In this document: in pieces, positions 18,915 to 28,397 of the stretch
Position numbering within the stretch: position 1 is the first letter of the stretch
Layout of the letters: the number at the start of each line of letters is the position of its first letter
Source of the DNA: Bacteroidota bacterium
Lineage (GTDB): Bacteria; Bacteroidota; Bacteroidia; Cytophagales; Spirosomataceae
Direction: 5' to 3'
DNA length: 64,000 nt
Assembly: GCA_020161355.1 (NCBI GenBank)
Contig: JAIUOF010000001.1
Coordinates: forward strand, 1,054,001 to 1,118,000
The notes under the pieces: model-generated
What the model saw: the letters and a program-made list of their open reading frames with translations, nothing else
Databases searched by the model: none
Told to the model about the DNA's origin: nothing
Made by a program: the position numbers and the translations under genes

Positions 18915-18945
18915 CAAAAGTATGAAAGGTTTTTCATTATGCAAA
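18915..18945 (-). promoter_or_regulatory. Promoter of the trkH-trkA operon
   Basis: Minus-strand TTTG (18945-18942), 19-bp spacer, TACTTTTG (18922-18915): full match to the Bacteroidota -33/-7 arrangement. The -33 part lies inside the 3' end of the upstream oxidoreductase gene. Confidence 0.65.
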
Positions 18946-20199
18946 TCTTTCGGGTTTAAAACCGCTAACATCCATGCTTACAGGGCGTTTGTTGATAATC
19001 TCAGCTATTAATTTTCCGGAGCCGGGAGCCAAACTCACCCCCATCATGGCGTGGCCGGTATTAAAATAAAGATTAGTGAATTTTTGAGATAATCCTATAT
19101 AAGGCAGACCGTCAGGCGAACAAGGCCTTAATCCTACCCAAACATCATTTCTTTCCGGCATTTCAATGTTTAGATTTTCAAAATAAGCGGGAACAGATTT
19201 TATGATTCCCCGCACCCGATTCATATTTTTTTCGAGATTTATTCCGCTTATTTCCATCGTGCCTCCTATTCTGAGTATATCCGGAGCCATGGGAGTCATG
19301 GCCACTCTTGCTTCCGTCAAAATACCGGGATACATCATTTCAGTGGCATTATTTTGAGTCAAACTCACGCTATACCCCTTTCCGGCTTGAACAGGCAGAT
19401 AAATTCCGAGTTTTTTCGCCATATTTTCTGACCAAGAACCTGTCGCTATTATCAAATCTTCAACCGCAAATTTTTTATCTCCAAGCATCACAGCTGAAAC
19501 CTTATCTCCGGCGATTTCAAAATCAGTTATTTTGGAATTATAAAAAATCTCGACCTCATTTTTCAGCAAATAGGTTTTCAGATTTTTCATTAAAATAGCC
19601 GGATTGAGATGTGCATCACCCTCAAAAAAAACTCCTCCAGACACATTCGCCTTTAAATTTGGTTCTAAAACATGGATTTCTTTTGCATCAATAACCTTTG
19701 CCTGAATCCCGATTTTATTAGCCCATTCCGCTGTATGAGCTTCTTCTTCCAGACCTTTTTCGGTTTTACAATACATTATCAGACCTTTTTCGGTTAGCCC
19801 GGTTTCTAACCCGTCTGTTTGCCCGGTTTTCCGATATTCTTCTTTTGAAAGCAGGCTTATTGCTTTCAAATGAGGTACGGCCAAATGCATTTTTTTTTCC
19901 GCAGCAGCTTTATAAAAATTTAATCCCCATTTCAGCAAACTCATGGATAATTTTGGCTGAATATAAAATGGACTTTCGCTGTCCAGAAGCCATTTGAGAC
20001 CTTTTTCAATAATTCCTGGGGATGCCAATGGAACAAAATGACTGGGAACAATCATGCCGGCATTGCCATAGGAGCAACCATCCTGGCCATCAGAACCGTC
20101 AAAAACTAAAACCTTTCTTCCTGATTTATGCAGATAATAAGCTGTAAATAAGCCTATTATTCCGCCTCCAACTATTATTGTGGCTTTTTCTGTTTTCAT
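18937..20199 (-). CDS. FAD-dependent oxidoreductase, probable D-hydroxyproline dehydrogenase
   Basis: 420 residues of the DadA/DAO family: N-terminal GGGIIGLFTAYYL FAD-binding fold, GCSYGNAGMIVPSH, IATGSWSENMAKKLG, and C-terminal VGLRPCSPDGLPYIG and NTGHAMMGVSLAPGSG. Such enzymes oxidise D-amino acids. Here the gene is third in a minus-strand run after a 4-hydroxyproline epimerase and a DapA-like deaminase (9 bp gap), so cis-4-hydroxy-D-proline is the likely substrate, giving 1-pyrroline-4-hydroxy-2-carboxylate. The substrate is inferred from context. Confidence 0.85.
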   Translation of the reverse strand: MKTEKATIIVGGGIIGLFTAYYLHKSGRKVLVFDGSDGQDGCSYGNAGMIVPSHFVPLASPGIIEKGLKWLLDSESPFYIQPKLSMSLLKWGLNFYKAAAEKKMHLAVPHLKAISLLSKEEYRKTGQTDGLETGLTEKGLIMYCKTEKGLEEEAHTAEWANKIGIQAKVIDAKEIHVLEPNLKANVSGGVFFEGDAHLNPAILMKNLKTYLLKNEVEIFYNSKITDFEIAGDKVSAVMLGDKKFAVEDLIIATGSWSENMAKKLGIYLPVQAGKGYSVSLTQNNATEMMYPGILTEARVAMTPMAPDILRIGGTMEISGINLEKNMNRVRGIIKSVPAYFENLNIEMPERNDVWVGLRPCSPDGLPYIGLSQKFTNLYFNTGHAMMGVSLAPGSGKLIAEIINKRPVSMDVSGFKPERFA

Positions 20200-20208
20200 T
20201 TCTGAAAA

Positions 20209-21216
20209 TTAAATAACTTGGAATCCAAACGCATAGGGGTCGTCGGATTCATTGATATTGATAATATTTTCGCCATAAATTCTGGCCCAACCCTCGACTC
20301 CGGGAATAATAGCGTCAAATGCTCCTACTTTTGCCTCTCCTTCGATAGTGCCTATAAACTTACTTCCAATTATGCTTTCATGGATAAATTTATCCCCGGG
20401 TTTTAGCTTACCTTTCGCTGCCCATTGAGCCATCCGGGCAGATGTACCTGTACCGCAAGGTGAGCGATCAATGGCTTTATCACCGTAAAATACTGCATTT
20501 CTGGCAGTTGAGGTTGGATCAATAGGTGTGCCTGTCCACATCACGTGCGAAAGGCCATTGATGTTGGGGTCCTCAGGGTGAACAAACTCATTCTCCAAAT
20601 TAATTTTTGCTCTGATTTCCCTTGCCCACGCTACCAATTGCTCAGCCGTATAATGCTCGAGTCCGGGAAAATTTGGCTGGGGATCAACGATGGCATAGAA
20701 ATTACCTCCATAACTCACATCTAAGGTTAACTCGCCCAATCCATCGCACACTACTTTTATGTTTTCACGATACAGAAAAGCGGGAACATTAGTCAACTTG
20801 ACTGATTTTACTTTACCATCTTCACTGTTGTAGGCTATTTTTACAAGTCCTGCAGGTGCTTCCATTAAAACTTGTCCGGGCGTTTTAGGAATTATTAATC
20901 CTTTTTCGATACCGATTGTGATTGTTCCAATAGTACCATGACCGCACATGGGAAGACAGCCGCTGGTTTCGATAAACAATACGCCTACATCATTCTCAGG
21001 GTCAGAAGGTGCATACAAAATACTGCCCGACATCATATCATGACCGCGGGGCTCAAACATCAACCCTTTCCTTATCCAATCGAATTCCCTGAGAAAATGA
21101 AGCCTTTTCTCCGACATATTGGCACCTGACAATAAAGGTCCACCCTTAGCGACCAGTCTTACTGGATTACCGCAGGTATGAGCATCAAAGCAATGAAAAT
21201 CCTGATTGACAGCCAT
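20209..21216 (-). CDS. 4-hydroxyproline epimerase (proline racemase family)
   Basis: 335 residues. Both catalytic Cys of the two-base mechanism are present: Cys91 in SGCLPMCGHGTIG and Cys254 in DRSPCGTGTSA. The paired-Cys configuration separates true racemases/epimerases from the Thr-containing trans-3-hydroxyproline dehydratases. The MCGHG variant, as opposed to MCGHN, favours hydroxyproline over proline. It would convert trans-4-hydroxy-L-proline to cis-4-hydroxy-D-proline in the cytoplasm. It sits 3 bp after the DapA-like gene and 9 bp before the FAD oxidoreductase gene. Confidence 0.9.
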   Translation of the reverse strand: MAVNQDFHCFDAHTCGNPVRLVAKGGPLLSGANMSEKRLHFLREFDWIRKGLMFEPRGHDMMSGSILYAPSDPENDVGVLFIETSGCLPMCGHGTIGTITIGIEKGLIIPKTPGQVLMEAPAGLVKIAYNSEDGKVKSVKLTNVPAFLYRENIKVVCDGLGELTLDVSYGGNFYAIVDPQPNFPGLEHYTAEQLVAWAREIRAKINLENEFVHPEDPNINGLSHVMWTGTPIDPTSTARNAVFYGDKAIDRSPCGTGTSARMAQWAAKGKLKPGDKFIHESIIGSKFIGTIEGEAKVGAFDAIIPGVEGWARIYGENIININESDDPYAFGFQVI

Positions 21217-21219
21217 ATC

Positions 21220-22128
21220 CTAGATTTGAGGTAAAACAGGGCGATTGGCAAGAGCCTTTTCAATCACATCCAGAACTTTTTTTCTTTCCTCACCTGCCAA
21301 AGGCAGCCTTGGCTCACGCACCCACTCCGTTCCTAATCCTGTGGCTACTTCGGCAAGTTTTATGTTTTGGACAAATTTATTTCCTATGTCAAGATGCAGC
21401 AATGGGAAAAACCAACGGTAAATCTCCAATGCTTCGGCTAACCGACCTTGTTTGGCCAATTCATAAACCACTACAGTTTCGCGGGGAAAACCACACACCA
21501 GGCCGGCCACCCAACCATCGGCCCCCATCAGCAGGCTTTCCAGTGCCAGGTCATCTACCCCACTGAAAATCTTAAATCTGTCTCCAAGAGAATTTTTGAT
21601 ATCTGTAAGGTTCCTTATATCTCCTGTTGATTCTTTCATGGCCACAAAATGCTGATTTTGAGACAAATCATGAAACATCGGGATAGAGATAAGATTTTTA
21701 TAAGCCACAGGGTTGTTATAAGCCATTACTGTCAAATCAGTGGTATCGGCTACTGTATGCATGTAATGCAAAATCTCCCGGTCATCGGCATGATAACGCA
21801 TTGGCGGAAGCATCATAAAACCATCAGCTCCTTGCTCAGCTGAAGCCTTCGCAAGTTTTTTAGCATCAAAAGTAACACTTTCAGCGATGGTCATGATCAG
21901 GGGTACTCTTCCGGCAATTGTTGCTTTGGCAACTTCGAGTAGCTGAAGTTTTTCTTCAAACGAAAGTGTACCATTTTCACCCAATGATCCACAGATTATT
22001 ACTCCATGAACCCCGGCTTCAATTTGCTTCTCGATATTAAATTTAAAAGTCTCAAAATCAATACTTTGATCCTGAAAAAAATTAGTCGTCACGGCGGGAT
22101 ACACGCCTTCCCATTTTGGAGTCATCAT
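21220..22128 (-). CDS. DapA-family lyase, probable pyrroline-hydroxycarboxylate deaminase
   Basis: 302 residues with the dihydrodipicolinate synthase fold: GSLGENGTL near the active site, Tyr137 in AYNNP, and Schiff-base Lys165 in VAMKESTGD. Since it heads an operon with a hydroxyproline epimerase and a D-amino-acid oxidoreductase, the likely reaction is 1-pyrroline-4-hydroxy-2-carboxylate to alpha-ketoglutarate semialdehyde plus ammonia rather than lysine biosynthesis. The semialdehyde dehydrogenase needed to finish the pathway is not in the window. Either Met1 or Met2 may be the start. Confidence 0.85.
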   Translation of the reverse strand: MMTPKWEGVYPAVTTNFFQDQSIDFETFKFNIEKQIEAGVHGVIICGSLGENGTLSFEEKLQLLEVAKATIAGRVPLIMTIAESVTFDAKKLAKASAEQGADGFMMLPPMRYHADDREILHYMHTVADTTDLTVMAYNNPVAYKNLISIPMFHDLSQNQHFVAMKESTGDIRNLTDIKNSLGDRFKIFSGVDDLALESLLMGADGWVAGLVCGFPRETVVVYELAKQGRLAEALEIYRWFFPLLHLDIGNKFVQNIKLAEVATGLGTEWVREPRLPLAGEERKKVLDVIEKALANRPVLPQI

Positions 22129-22201
22129 TTAGAAAAAATACAAAATTGTTGTTTCAGGAATAGCTGAGTATTTCTGAATGTAAAATATTTTAGAAAAAAA
22201 A

Positions 22202-22525
22202 TTAAACTGCCGGAGGTGTATCTGAGCTTTTTGGCTTCATAAGACCGGAGAACAGATCAGAAATCATTTTTTCGGCTTCAGGATATTTCTCCTTCAAACT
22301 TTGCATGACTTCATTCATTTTTTCGCTAGCTCCGGTTTTGAGTTCTTCAAAGTATTCAGGTGCTTTTTCAATAGCAGCCTCTGCCTCATCTTTCAGTTCA
22401 TTACCTTTTGTCTTAAGTGTTTCCATTAGCTTTTCACCCTCTTCCGTTTGAAGGTATTTGTTAAGTGCTATTCCAGCCGCTGCACCTAAAATAAAGGTAG
22501 CCAGGTGTTTAGAAGTTACTCCCAT
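22202..22525 (-). CDS. YtxH-domain protein
   Basis: 107 residues. A short hydrophobic glycine/alanine stretch (FILGAAAGIALNKYL, ~10-25) is followed by a long amphipathic, lysine/glutamate-rich helix and a low-complexity tail (KPKSSDTPPAV). This is the YtxH/gas-vesicle-like stress protein layout. It is probably membrane-associated. The role is unknown; such proteins often accompany stress genes. Confidence 0.75.
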   Translation of the reverse strand: MGVTSKHLATFILGAAAGIALNKYLQTEEGEKLMETLKTKGNELKDEAEAAIEKAPEYFEELKTGASEKMNEVMQSLKEKYPEAEKMISDLFSGLMKPKSSDTPPAV

Positions 22526-22619
22526 TTTTTTATTGATTTTAGACTTAAATTTAAGCTTTTAAGAAAGAAAACAAAAAGAATTCAAGGTAAATCCTTGGTC
22601 AAAAAGAAAAATCAGAAAA

Positions 22620-23144
22620 TTAAAAGTATAGTTTGACATCTTCTCTAATTTTATCCAAACAATTAATAATCAAACTCTTGCAGGAAAGTTCATTGTTTTT
22701 CAAAATCTGAAGTGAACCTTCTTTAGCCGAGCTGCCCGCAGGTAACTGTTGCAATAAATTATGCAAATCGTTAATAGTCGAATTGGCAGCCAATTCTATC
22801 AGTTTCCAGGTTTCAGTTTCCACATATATCTGCTGTGCGGCATTGTGATGAAGTTCATTTCTGATATCACTTACGATATGACTTTGTAAATCAGCAAGCG
22901 TGATTTTATCCAATGGAAGCCTCGTCAGGAGGTTTTCGGGCTTGATTCGTTCCAAAAAAAGAGCCATCCGTTCATAGGCCTGAAGCCTTAACGGTAGCGA
23001 AATTTCCTGGGTACTTTTGGTTCTGGCGAAATTGAAATGGCGGTTTAGAAAATAATTATAAATCAGGAAAAGAACAGTAAGCACCAATAACGCCGGAATA
23101 CCGACCACCATTAATTCTTTGAGCATTTGCAGTTTTTTTTTCAA
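22620..23144 (-). CDS. Single-pass membrane protein of unknown function
   Basis: 174 residues. One membrane helix near the N-terminus (VVGIPALLVLTVLFLIYNYF) is followed by a cytoplasmic helical domain (LQAYERMALFLERIKPENLL, SDIRNELHHNAAQQIYV). It resembles a conserved Bacteroidota family (possibly DUF7935; uncertain). It is divergent from the histidine kinase gene, 66 to 111 bp away depending on that gene's start. Confidence 0.65.
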   Translation of the reverse strand: MKKKLQMLKELMVVGIPALLVLTVLFLIYNYFLNRHFNFARTKSTQEISLPLRLQAYERMALFLERIKPENLLTRLPLDKITLADLQSHIVSDIRNELHHNAAQQIYVETETWKLIELAANSTINDLHNLLQQLPAGSSAKEGSLQILKNNELSCKSLIINCLDKIREDVKLYF

Positions 23145-23255
23145 AATTATGGGGTAAGGTTCTTACAGCCAAATTAATCCCCAAAAACTATATTCATTTC
23201 TTATTTTGGCATGATTTTAGGTATTTTCATAAAAAAAATTGAAACGACAGGATTA

Positions 23256-26200
23256 ATGATTAAATCACTTCTGAAAAACGTAGTTTTTTTATGGCTGGGG
23301 GTTGCGACCTTTATGGCCGGAGTGGTTTATTACCTGGTAATTGACAAAAATAACCAGACAGGCTCAGAGGTATTTTATCAGCAAAAATTACAAAAAAAGA
23401 TAAATCTGGAGCTTATTAACGGCCGACAGGAAGTCAAACAAATAAAAGAGCAATACCTTGCCACCAACCCGAAATCATTTCAGCAAATAAAAATCAACAC
23501 AAAACTCCCCTATTATATTTTCAAAAACGGAAGGTTATCGTATTGGTCCAGCAACGCCTATATTCCTGAATATGAAATAATTAAAAATATTCAAAATGAA
23601 GAACTTCTGGATTTCAATCAAAGTCAGGGTATTTTTTTGAAGGAAGATTTTTCATTGGGATCAGACCAAATAAGTGTGGTATCGATTATCAGTCTCTATC
23701 AACATTATCAAAACCAAAATGACTATTTGCAATCCGGATACAATGAGCATATTTTCAAACCATTCCCATTAAAAATATCGAAAAAACCTTTTCAAAAATC
23801 TTTAGAAATAAAATCAGGACAGGGTGGTGATTTGTTTTATTTTTCAGCACCTCAAATTGATAAATCTCTAAACACAGAAATCCCAAAAAACACATTGATC
23901 TTTTTGGGGGTTTCGCTGATATTCCTGGCTTTATATTTTCTGGGTAAAGTAAAAGCATTGGCAAGGGTTCATAAATTCGGAACCGCCCTTCTGGTTCTTT
24001 TTGGATTTGGAACTGCACTCAGGGTAATAATGCTTTTGACCGGGTTGCCTTTTTCAATTTCAAATAAAGAATTCCTGAATCCTACTTTTTATGAAGGCAA
24101 CCTTCTGTCTCCAACATTTGGAGATACGGTTATTAACGGTGCTTTTCTCCTGGTATTTTTGACTTTTTCGGCTTACTATTTTTACAGAAGTCAGTTTTTC
24201 TCGTCTGTTGCCAAAACCCGCCCCTTCATTAAGAGTGTCTTATCTGTCCTCTTGGTGATTGGCGTCATGGCTTTAGGGCATTTTATGGGACAAAAAATAG
24301 AAAACATATATGAAAATTCGATGTATAATCTGGGCTATTCGCTCGATCTTGGATTTTCAAAATACCGCCTCATAAGCTTTATTTATTATTTTTTATTGCT
24401 TTGCAACTATTTCCTGACTTCTCATATTGCGATAAATATTTTTCTAAAAATCCATGCCAATACCCGCATCGGATTTTTTCACTGGTTATATGGCTTTATT
24501 GCCGGCAGTCTGATATTCTTTTTCTTTCTTAATTCTTCCGTTTATTTCGTCTTCTCGGGCATATTCTTTTTTGCTGTTTATTATTTCAAACTTGCAAGAT
24601 TCTTTTATTCTTTAAGATTCCAGACACTACTTTATTTTATTTTGGCTGCTTTTTGCTTTGCAATGATTTCAATCGTGGCGGTAGAAAAACAAGAATCAAA
24701 GAAAAACTTGCTTGACAAGCGAAATTTCGGACTTAAATACCTTGCTGACAACGATTTACTGGGAGAAGGCCTTCTTGACCGTTTTGGAAAACTCATCAGA
24801 ACCGATAGCAGTATAGTGAATACTTTTTCGAGACAAAATCTGACATCAGAGAGTATCAGTCAGCAAATTAAAGACGCCAAACTCGATATGTATTTTGACA
24901 AATATGATGTTGATGTAAAAGTGTTTGATGTTTCTGGAAATAGTTTTAACCCGGATGAAACAGGATCAAATCTGACTACCTGGGAGCAAAAATACCGTCA
25001 GGATAAATATAAAACCGGCGTAAAGGATTTGTATTTTATCAATGAAAACGGCAACAATTTCCTGAAAGAATATGTGTTGTTTAACCCAATATTTTCAGGC
25101 CAAAATCATATCGGAACCATCGTTTTGGATTTGAAATTAAAAGATGAAAATACCAACAGTGTATATCCCGAACTTCTTTTAGATAAAAAATATGTTCAAA
25201 ACCCGGAATCAAAACAATATAGTTATGGCATTTTTGACCAAAATGGCAGGCTGATTTTCAATTCGGGGAGTTTTAATTACATGATGTATTTTCCGGTAAA
25301 AAATCTGGAAACACAGCAAATTTTCGAATCAGAACAAAGTATAAATGGTTACATTCATTTGGCGATAAAAGGAAGCAAGGGCAGGATAATTGTGGTTTCA
25401 CAACAGGATACTAACCTCAAAAAACTGTTGTCCAACTTCTCTTTCTTATTCCTGATGTCCATCATGGGCATTTCGTTGCTTCTGAGTTTATTTGCTCTGA
25501 TGAACGGATTCAAGAGCTTTTCGATGAATTTCTCAACCAAAATCCAACTCTATCTCAACGGAGCCTTTTTATTGCCACTTATCATTCTGATTATCCTAAC
25601 CTTGAGTGTGGTCCGAACCACCCTTGTCACAATTCAGGAAAAATCTTTCCTTGATAATACCAAAAATATCGCCAGTACAGTAAAACTTCATATTGAGAAT
25701 TACCAAAATGGAAAAATGAGTAAGGGATTTTTTGAGAATGAAATCAACGAACTCTCCAGAAATACTAAAGTAGATATTAACCTTTATGACCAGGCAGGCC
25801 GACTAACTTTTTCTACCCGGCCATTGGTTTATCAGTATCATTTATTGTCTACTTTTCTGAATCCTGAAGCCTACAGCAAGATTATCGAACAAAAAGCAAA
25901 CGAAACCATTGGTGACGAAGCATTGGGAACGCTCAACTATAAAACCGTATATCTGGGCATAAAAAGTGGAAGCAATCAAAGTCTGGGCGTGGTAGGAATA
26001 CCATTTTTTGATTCAAAAACAATGCTCGACCAGCAAGTAAAAGAAGTGGTAGCTACAATTTTGATCATATTCCTTTTCATGTTTTTGTTGTTGTTGGTAC
26101 TTTCCTATTTTGCCAGCTCGAACCTGACTGCCCCGCTAAAATTAATTGCACAAAAACTTAAAAAAACCAATCTTGACAAATTAGATGAATCCATAGAGTG

Positions 26201-26966
26201 GGGCTCAAATGATGAAATAGGTTTGATGACCCGCTCTTACAATAAAATGCTTAAAAAGCTCAACGAAAGCAAGTTGGCACTTTCGCAAAGCGAAAAACAA
26301 ACTGCCTGGCGTGAAATGGCCAAGCAGGTGGCCCACGAAATCAAAAATCCTTTGACGCCAATGAAACTTTCTATTCAGCAGCTGCAAAGGACCTTGCCTA
26401 TGGATGACCCGAAATCCAGAGACAGAATACAAAGGGCTCTCAACTCCCTGAACGAACAAATAGATAATATCAGTGAGATTGCGAATTCATTCTCGGAATT
26501 TGCAAAAATGCCGGTACCCAGAAATGAGCGTTTTGAATTGGTTGCGACCGTACAAAAAACCACCGATTTATATTCTCAAAACAATAATATCAAGATCGAT
26601 TTCGATTCCAAAGAAACAGAAATCTTCGTTCTGGGCGACCGCATGCTGGTTAATCGGGTCATTACCAATCTGATTCTGAATGGAATACAGTCAGTACCTC
26701 CTATTCGATTGCCCGAAATCAAGGTAAAAGTTTACAAAAATGAAGAGGAGAACTTTGGAATGATTGAAGTAAAAGACAACGGTAGTGGAATACCTGAGGA
26801 AATACGCAAAAAAGTATTTATTCCAAACTTCAGCACCAAAGTCGGAGGCTCAGGCTTAGGGCTGGCCATGGCCAAAAGAGGGATCGAACACGCCGGAGGT
26901 AACATTTGGTTCGAAACAGAGGAAGGCGTGGGTACTACATTCTTTATTGACCTCCCCATATTTTAG
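23256..26966 (+). CDS. Large NtrY-like sensor histidine kinase
   Basis: About 1236 residues. The N-terminal half is unusual: one membrane helix, a long extracytoplasmic stretch, then a block of at least eight helices, another extracytoplasmic domain, another helix pair, a HAMP-like linker (SSNLTAPLKLIAQKL), HisKA with VAHEIKNPLTPMKL (His1027) and a HATPase domain with DNGSGIPEEI and GGSGLGLAMAK. The HEIKNPLTP box is typical of NtrY kinases. I chose ATG 23256, after an ACAGGA site; an upstream ATG at 23211 follows a TTATTTTG -7-like element too closely. No response regulator is adjacent, so its output is unknown. Confidence 0.85.
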   Translation: MIKSLLKNVVFLWLGVATFMAGVVYYLVIDKNNQTGSEVFYQQKLQKKINLELINGRQEVKQIKEQYLATNPKSFQQIKINTKLPYYIFKNGRLSYWSSNAYIPEYEIIKNIQNEELLDFNQSQGIFLKEDFSLGSDQISVVSIISLYQHYQNQNDYLQSGYNEHIFKPFPLKISKKPFQKSLEIKSGQGGDLFYFSAPQIDKSLNTEIPKNTLIFLGVSLIFLALYFLGKVKALARVHKFGTALLVLFGFGTALRVIMLLTGLPFSISNKEFLNPTFYEGNLLSPTFGDTVINGAFLLVFLTFSAYYFYRSQFFSSVAKTRPFIKSVLSVLLVIGVMALGHFMGQKIENIYENSMYNLGYSLDLGFSKYRLISFIYYFLLLCNYFLTSHIAINIFLKIHANTRIGFFHWLYGFIAGSLIFFFFLNSSVYFVFSGIFFFAVYYFKLARFFYSLRFQTLLYFILAAFCFAMISIVAVEKQESKKNLLDKRNFGLKYLADNDLLGEGLLDRFGKLIRTDSSIVNTFSRQNLTSESISQQIKDAKLDMYFDKYDVDVKVFDVSGNSFNPDETGSNLTTWEQKYRQDKYKTGVKDLYFINENGNNFLKEYVLFNPIFSGQNHIGTIVLDLKLKDENTNSVYPELLLDKKYVQNPESKQYSYGIFDQNGRLIFNSGSFNYMMYFPVKNLETQQIFESEQSINGYIHLAIKGSKGRIIVVSQQDTNLKKLLSNFSFLFLMSIMGISLLLSLFALMNGFKSFSMNFSTKIQLYLNGAFLLPLIILIILTLSVVRTTLVTIQEKSFLDNTKNIASTVKLHIENYQNGKMSKGFFENEINELSRNTKVDINLYDQAGRLTFSTRPLVYQYHLLSTFLNPEAYSKIIEQKANETIGDEALGTLNYKTVYLGIKSGSNQSLGVVGIPFFDSKTMLDQQVKEVVATILIIFLFMFLLLLVLSYFASSNLTAPLKLIAQKLKKTNLDKLDESIEWGSNDEIGLMTRSYNKMLKKLNESKLALSQSEKQTAWREMAKQVAHEIKNPLTPMKLSIQQLQRTLPMDDPKSRDRIQRALNSLNEQIDNISEIANSFSEFAKMPVPRNERFELVATVQKTTDLYSQNNNIKIDFDSKETEIFVLGDRMLVNRVITNLILNGIQSVPPIRLPEIKVKVYKNEEENFGMIEVKDNGSGIPEEIRKKVFIPNFSTKVGGSGLGLAMAKRGIEHAGGNIWFETEEGVGTTFFIDLPIF

Positions 26967-27012
26967 AAATCTGAATAAGCTATAATTTTCCCAAATCAAC
27001 CATATTCTTAAT

Positions 27013-27020
27013 TATATTTG
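27013..27020 (+). promoter_or_regulatory. -7 element of the MBL-hydrolase gene
   Basis: TATATTTG, an exact TAnnTTTG match, 22 bp before the ATG at 27042. It argues against the longer frame that would start inside this element. Confidence 0.6.
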
Positions 27021-27041
27021 CATCGAAATAAATCATTAAGA

Positions 27042-27677
27042 ATGGAAGTCAAATCCTTTGTTTTTTCTCCCTTTTCTGAAAACACCTACGTGCTTTATGA
27101 TGAAACCAAAGAGGCTGTAATCATCGATCCGGGGTGTCTTTCACAAGCCGAAAAAATGAAACTCAAAGGTTTTATTACTGAAAATCAACTCACAGTAAAA
27201 GCCCTTCTTCTCACGCATGCACATCTCGACCATGTATTTGGGGCAGCCTATGTCAAGCGTACCTTTGGTGTCGAAATGTACATGCATCCTAACGAAAAAG
27301 TGATTCTTGACGATGTAGAACTTAGATGCAAAACCTGGGGTATTGAAGGCTATGAACCTGTTGAAGCCGATAAATACTTTGATGAAGGAGATACTTTCAA
27401 ATTTGGAAATTCCAGTCTGGATATCGTATTTGTGCCTGGTCATGCTCCGGGCCATGTGGCATTTATTTCTCATAAAGACCGTTTCATAATCGGTGGTGAT
27501 TGTCTTTTTAGTCGTAGCATAGGCCGAACAGATTTCCCCTATTGCAGTCATGAAGACTTGCTTAATTCTATTCGAACTAAATTTTTCGCTTTACCAGAGG
27601 ACTACGTTGTATATGCAGGCCATATGCAACCAACAATTATAGGTGAAGAAAAGAAATACAATCCTTTTTTAAAATAA
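27042..27677 (+). CDS. MBL-fold metallo-hydrolase (glyoxalase II-like)
   Basis: 211 residues. Contains the metallo-beta-lactamase signature THAHLDHVFG (HxHxDH), followed by PGHAPGHVAFI, a GGDCLFSRSIGRTDFP metal-bridging Asp motif and a C-terminal VYAGHMQPT. This is the short YcbL-like branch of glyoxalase II-related thioester hydrolases, without the C-terminal helical domain of true GloB. A dinuclear Zn site is expected; the substrate is uncertain. It is followed 29 bp later by pssA. Confidence 0.9.
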   Translation: MEVKSFVFSPFSENTYVLYDETKEAVIIDPGCLSQAEKMKLKGFITENQLTVKALLLTHAHLDHVFGAAYVKRTFGVEMYMHPNEKVILDDVELRCKTWGIEGYEPVEADKYFDEGDTFKFGNSSLDIVFVPGHAPGHVAFISHKDRFIIGGDCLFSRSIGRTDFPYCSHEDLLNSIRTKFFALPEDYVVYAGHMQPTIIGEEKKYNPFLK

Positions 27678-27706
27678 TTTTACAAAATTCTGTAAATCAA
27701 TAATTA

Positions 27707-28393
27707 ATGAAAATATATACCATCCCAAATCTTATTACTTTAGGGAATCTAGCCTGTGGTATTTTAGGGATAATTTTTGTATTTGAAGGGGATCTCCAAT
27801 TGGGTTCCAAATTGATGTTGATGGCATTGATTCTGGATTTTTTCGACGGTTTTGTTGCCAGAATGTTCAATATGGGTTCAGATATTGGAAAACAGCTTGA
27901 TTCTTTGGCTGATATGGTTACATTCGGCGTTTTACCTTCTTTAATTTTGTATTTTTTGTTAAAAAATATCCCGGATATACATCCAACTTTGGTTTATTTT
28001 CCAATAGTATTGGCGGCTGCTTCAGCTTTAAGGCTGGCAAAATTTAATATAGACGAAAGACAATCAGAAAGCTTTATCGGACTACCTACCCCTGCTAACG
28101 GCATGGTAGTGGCTACTTTCCCATTTTTGGAAAATGAAACCGGAATAGCACAGCAATTACTACAAAACCAATGGGTTATAATTGGATATGTTTTGCTTTT
28201 TAGTTTCCTGCTTAATGCCGAAATTCCACTTTTCGCTTTAAAGTTTAAAGATTTTTCATGGAAAAAAAATCAGATTAAATATCTGTTTCTGGCAGGCTCT
28301 GTGGTGACATTGATATTCTTACATCTGTCTGCCATCCCCTTGATTATTTTGGCTTATATTTTGATTTCATATATTTTTAAATCCAAAATATAA
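27707..28393 (+). CDS. pssA: CDP-diacylglycerol-serine O-phosphatidyltransferase
   Basis: 228 residues, about seven membrane helices. The CDP-alcohol phosphotransferase motif DGxxARxxxxxxxxGxxxDxxxD is intact (DGFVARMFNMGSDIGKQLDS...). N-terminal IPNLITLGNLACG is typical of bacterial type II PssA. It makes phosphatidylserine from CDP-diacylglycerol and serine, the precursor of phosphatidylethanolamine, in the inner membrane. No psd gene is adjacent. Confidence 0.92.
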   Translation: MKIYTIPNLITLGNLACGILGIIFVFEGDLQLGSKLMLMALILDFFDGFVARMFNMGSDIGKQLDSLADMVTFGVLPSLILYFLLKNIPDIHPTLVYFPIVLAAASALRLAKFNIDERQSESFIGLPTPANGMVVATFPFLENETGIAQQLLQNQWVIIGYVLLFSFLLNAEIPLFALKFKDFSWKKNQIKYLFLAGSVVTLIFLHLSAIPLIILAYILISYIFKSKI

Positions 28394-28397
28394 GTAC

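Noticed and set aside
22583..22597. CAAGG/CCTTG hairpin between the two small minus-strand genes
   Set aside because: Five-pair stem with a weak T-tract; could be a terminator but not convincing.
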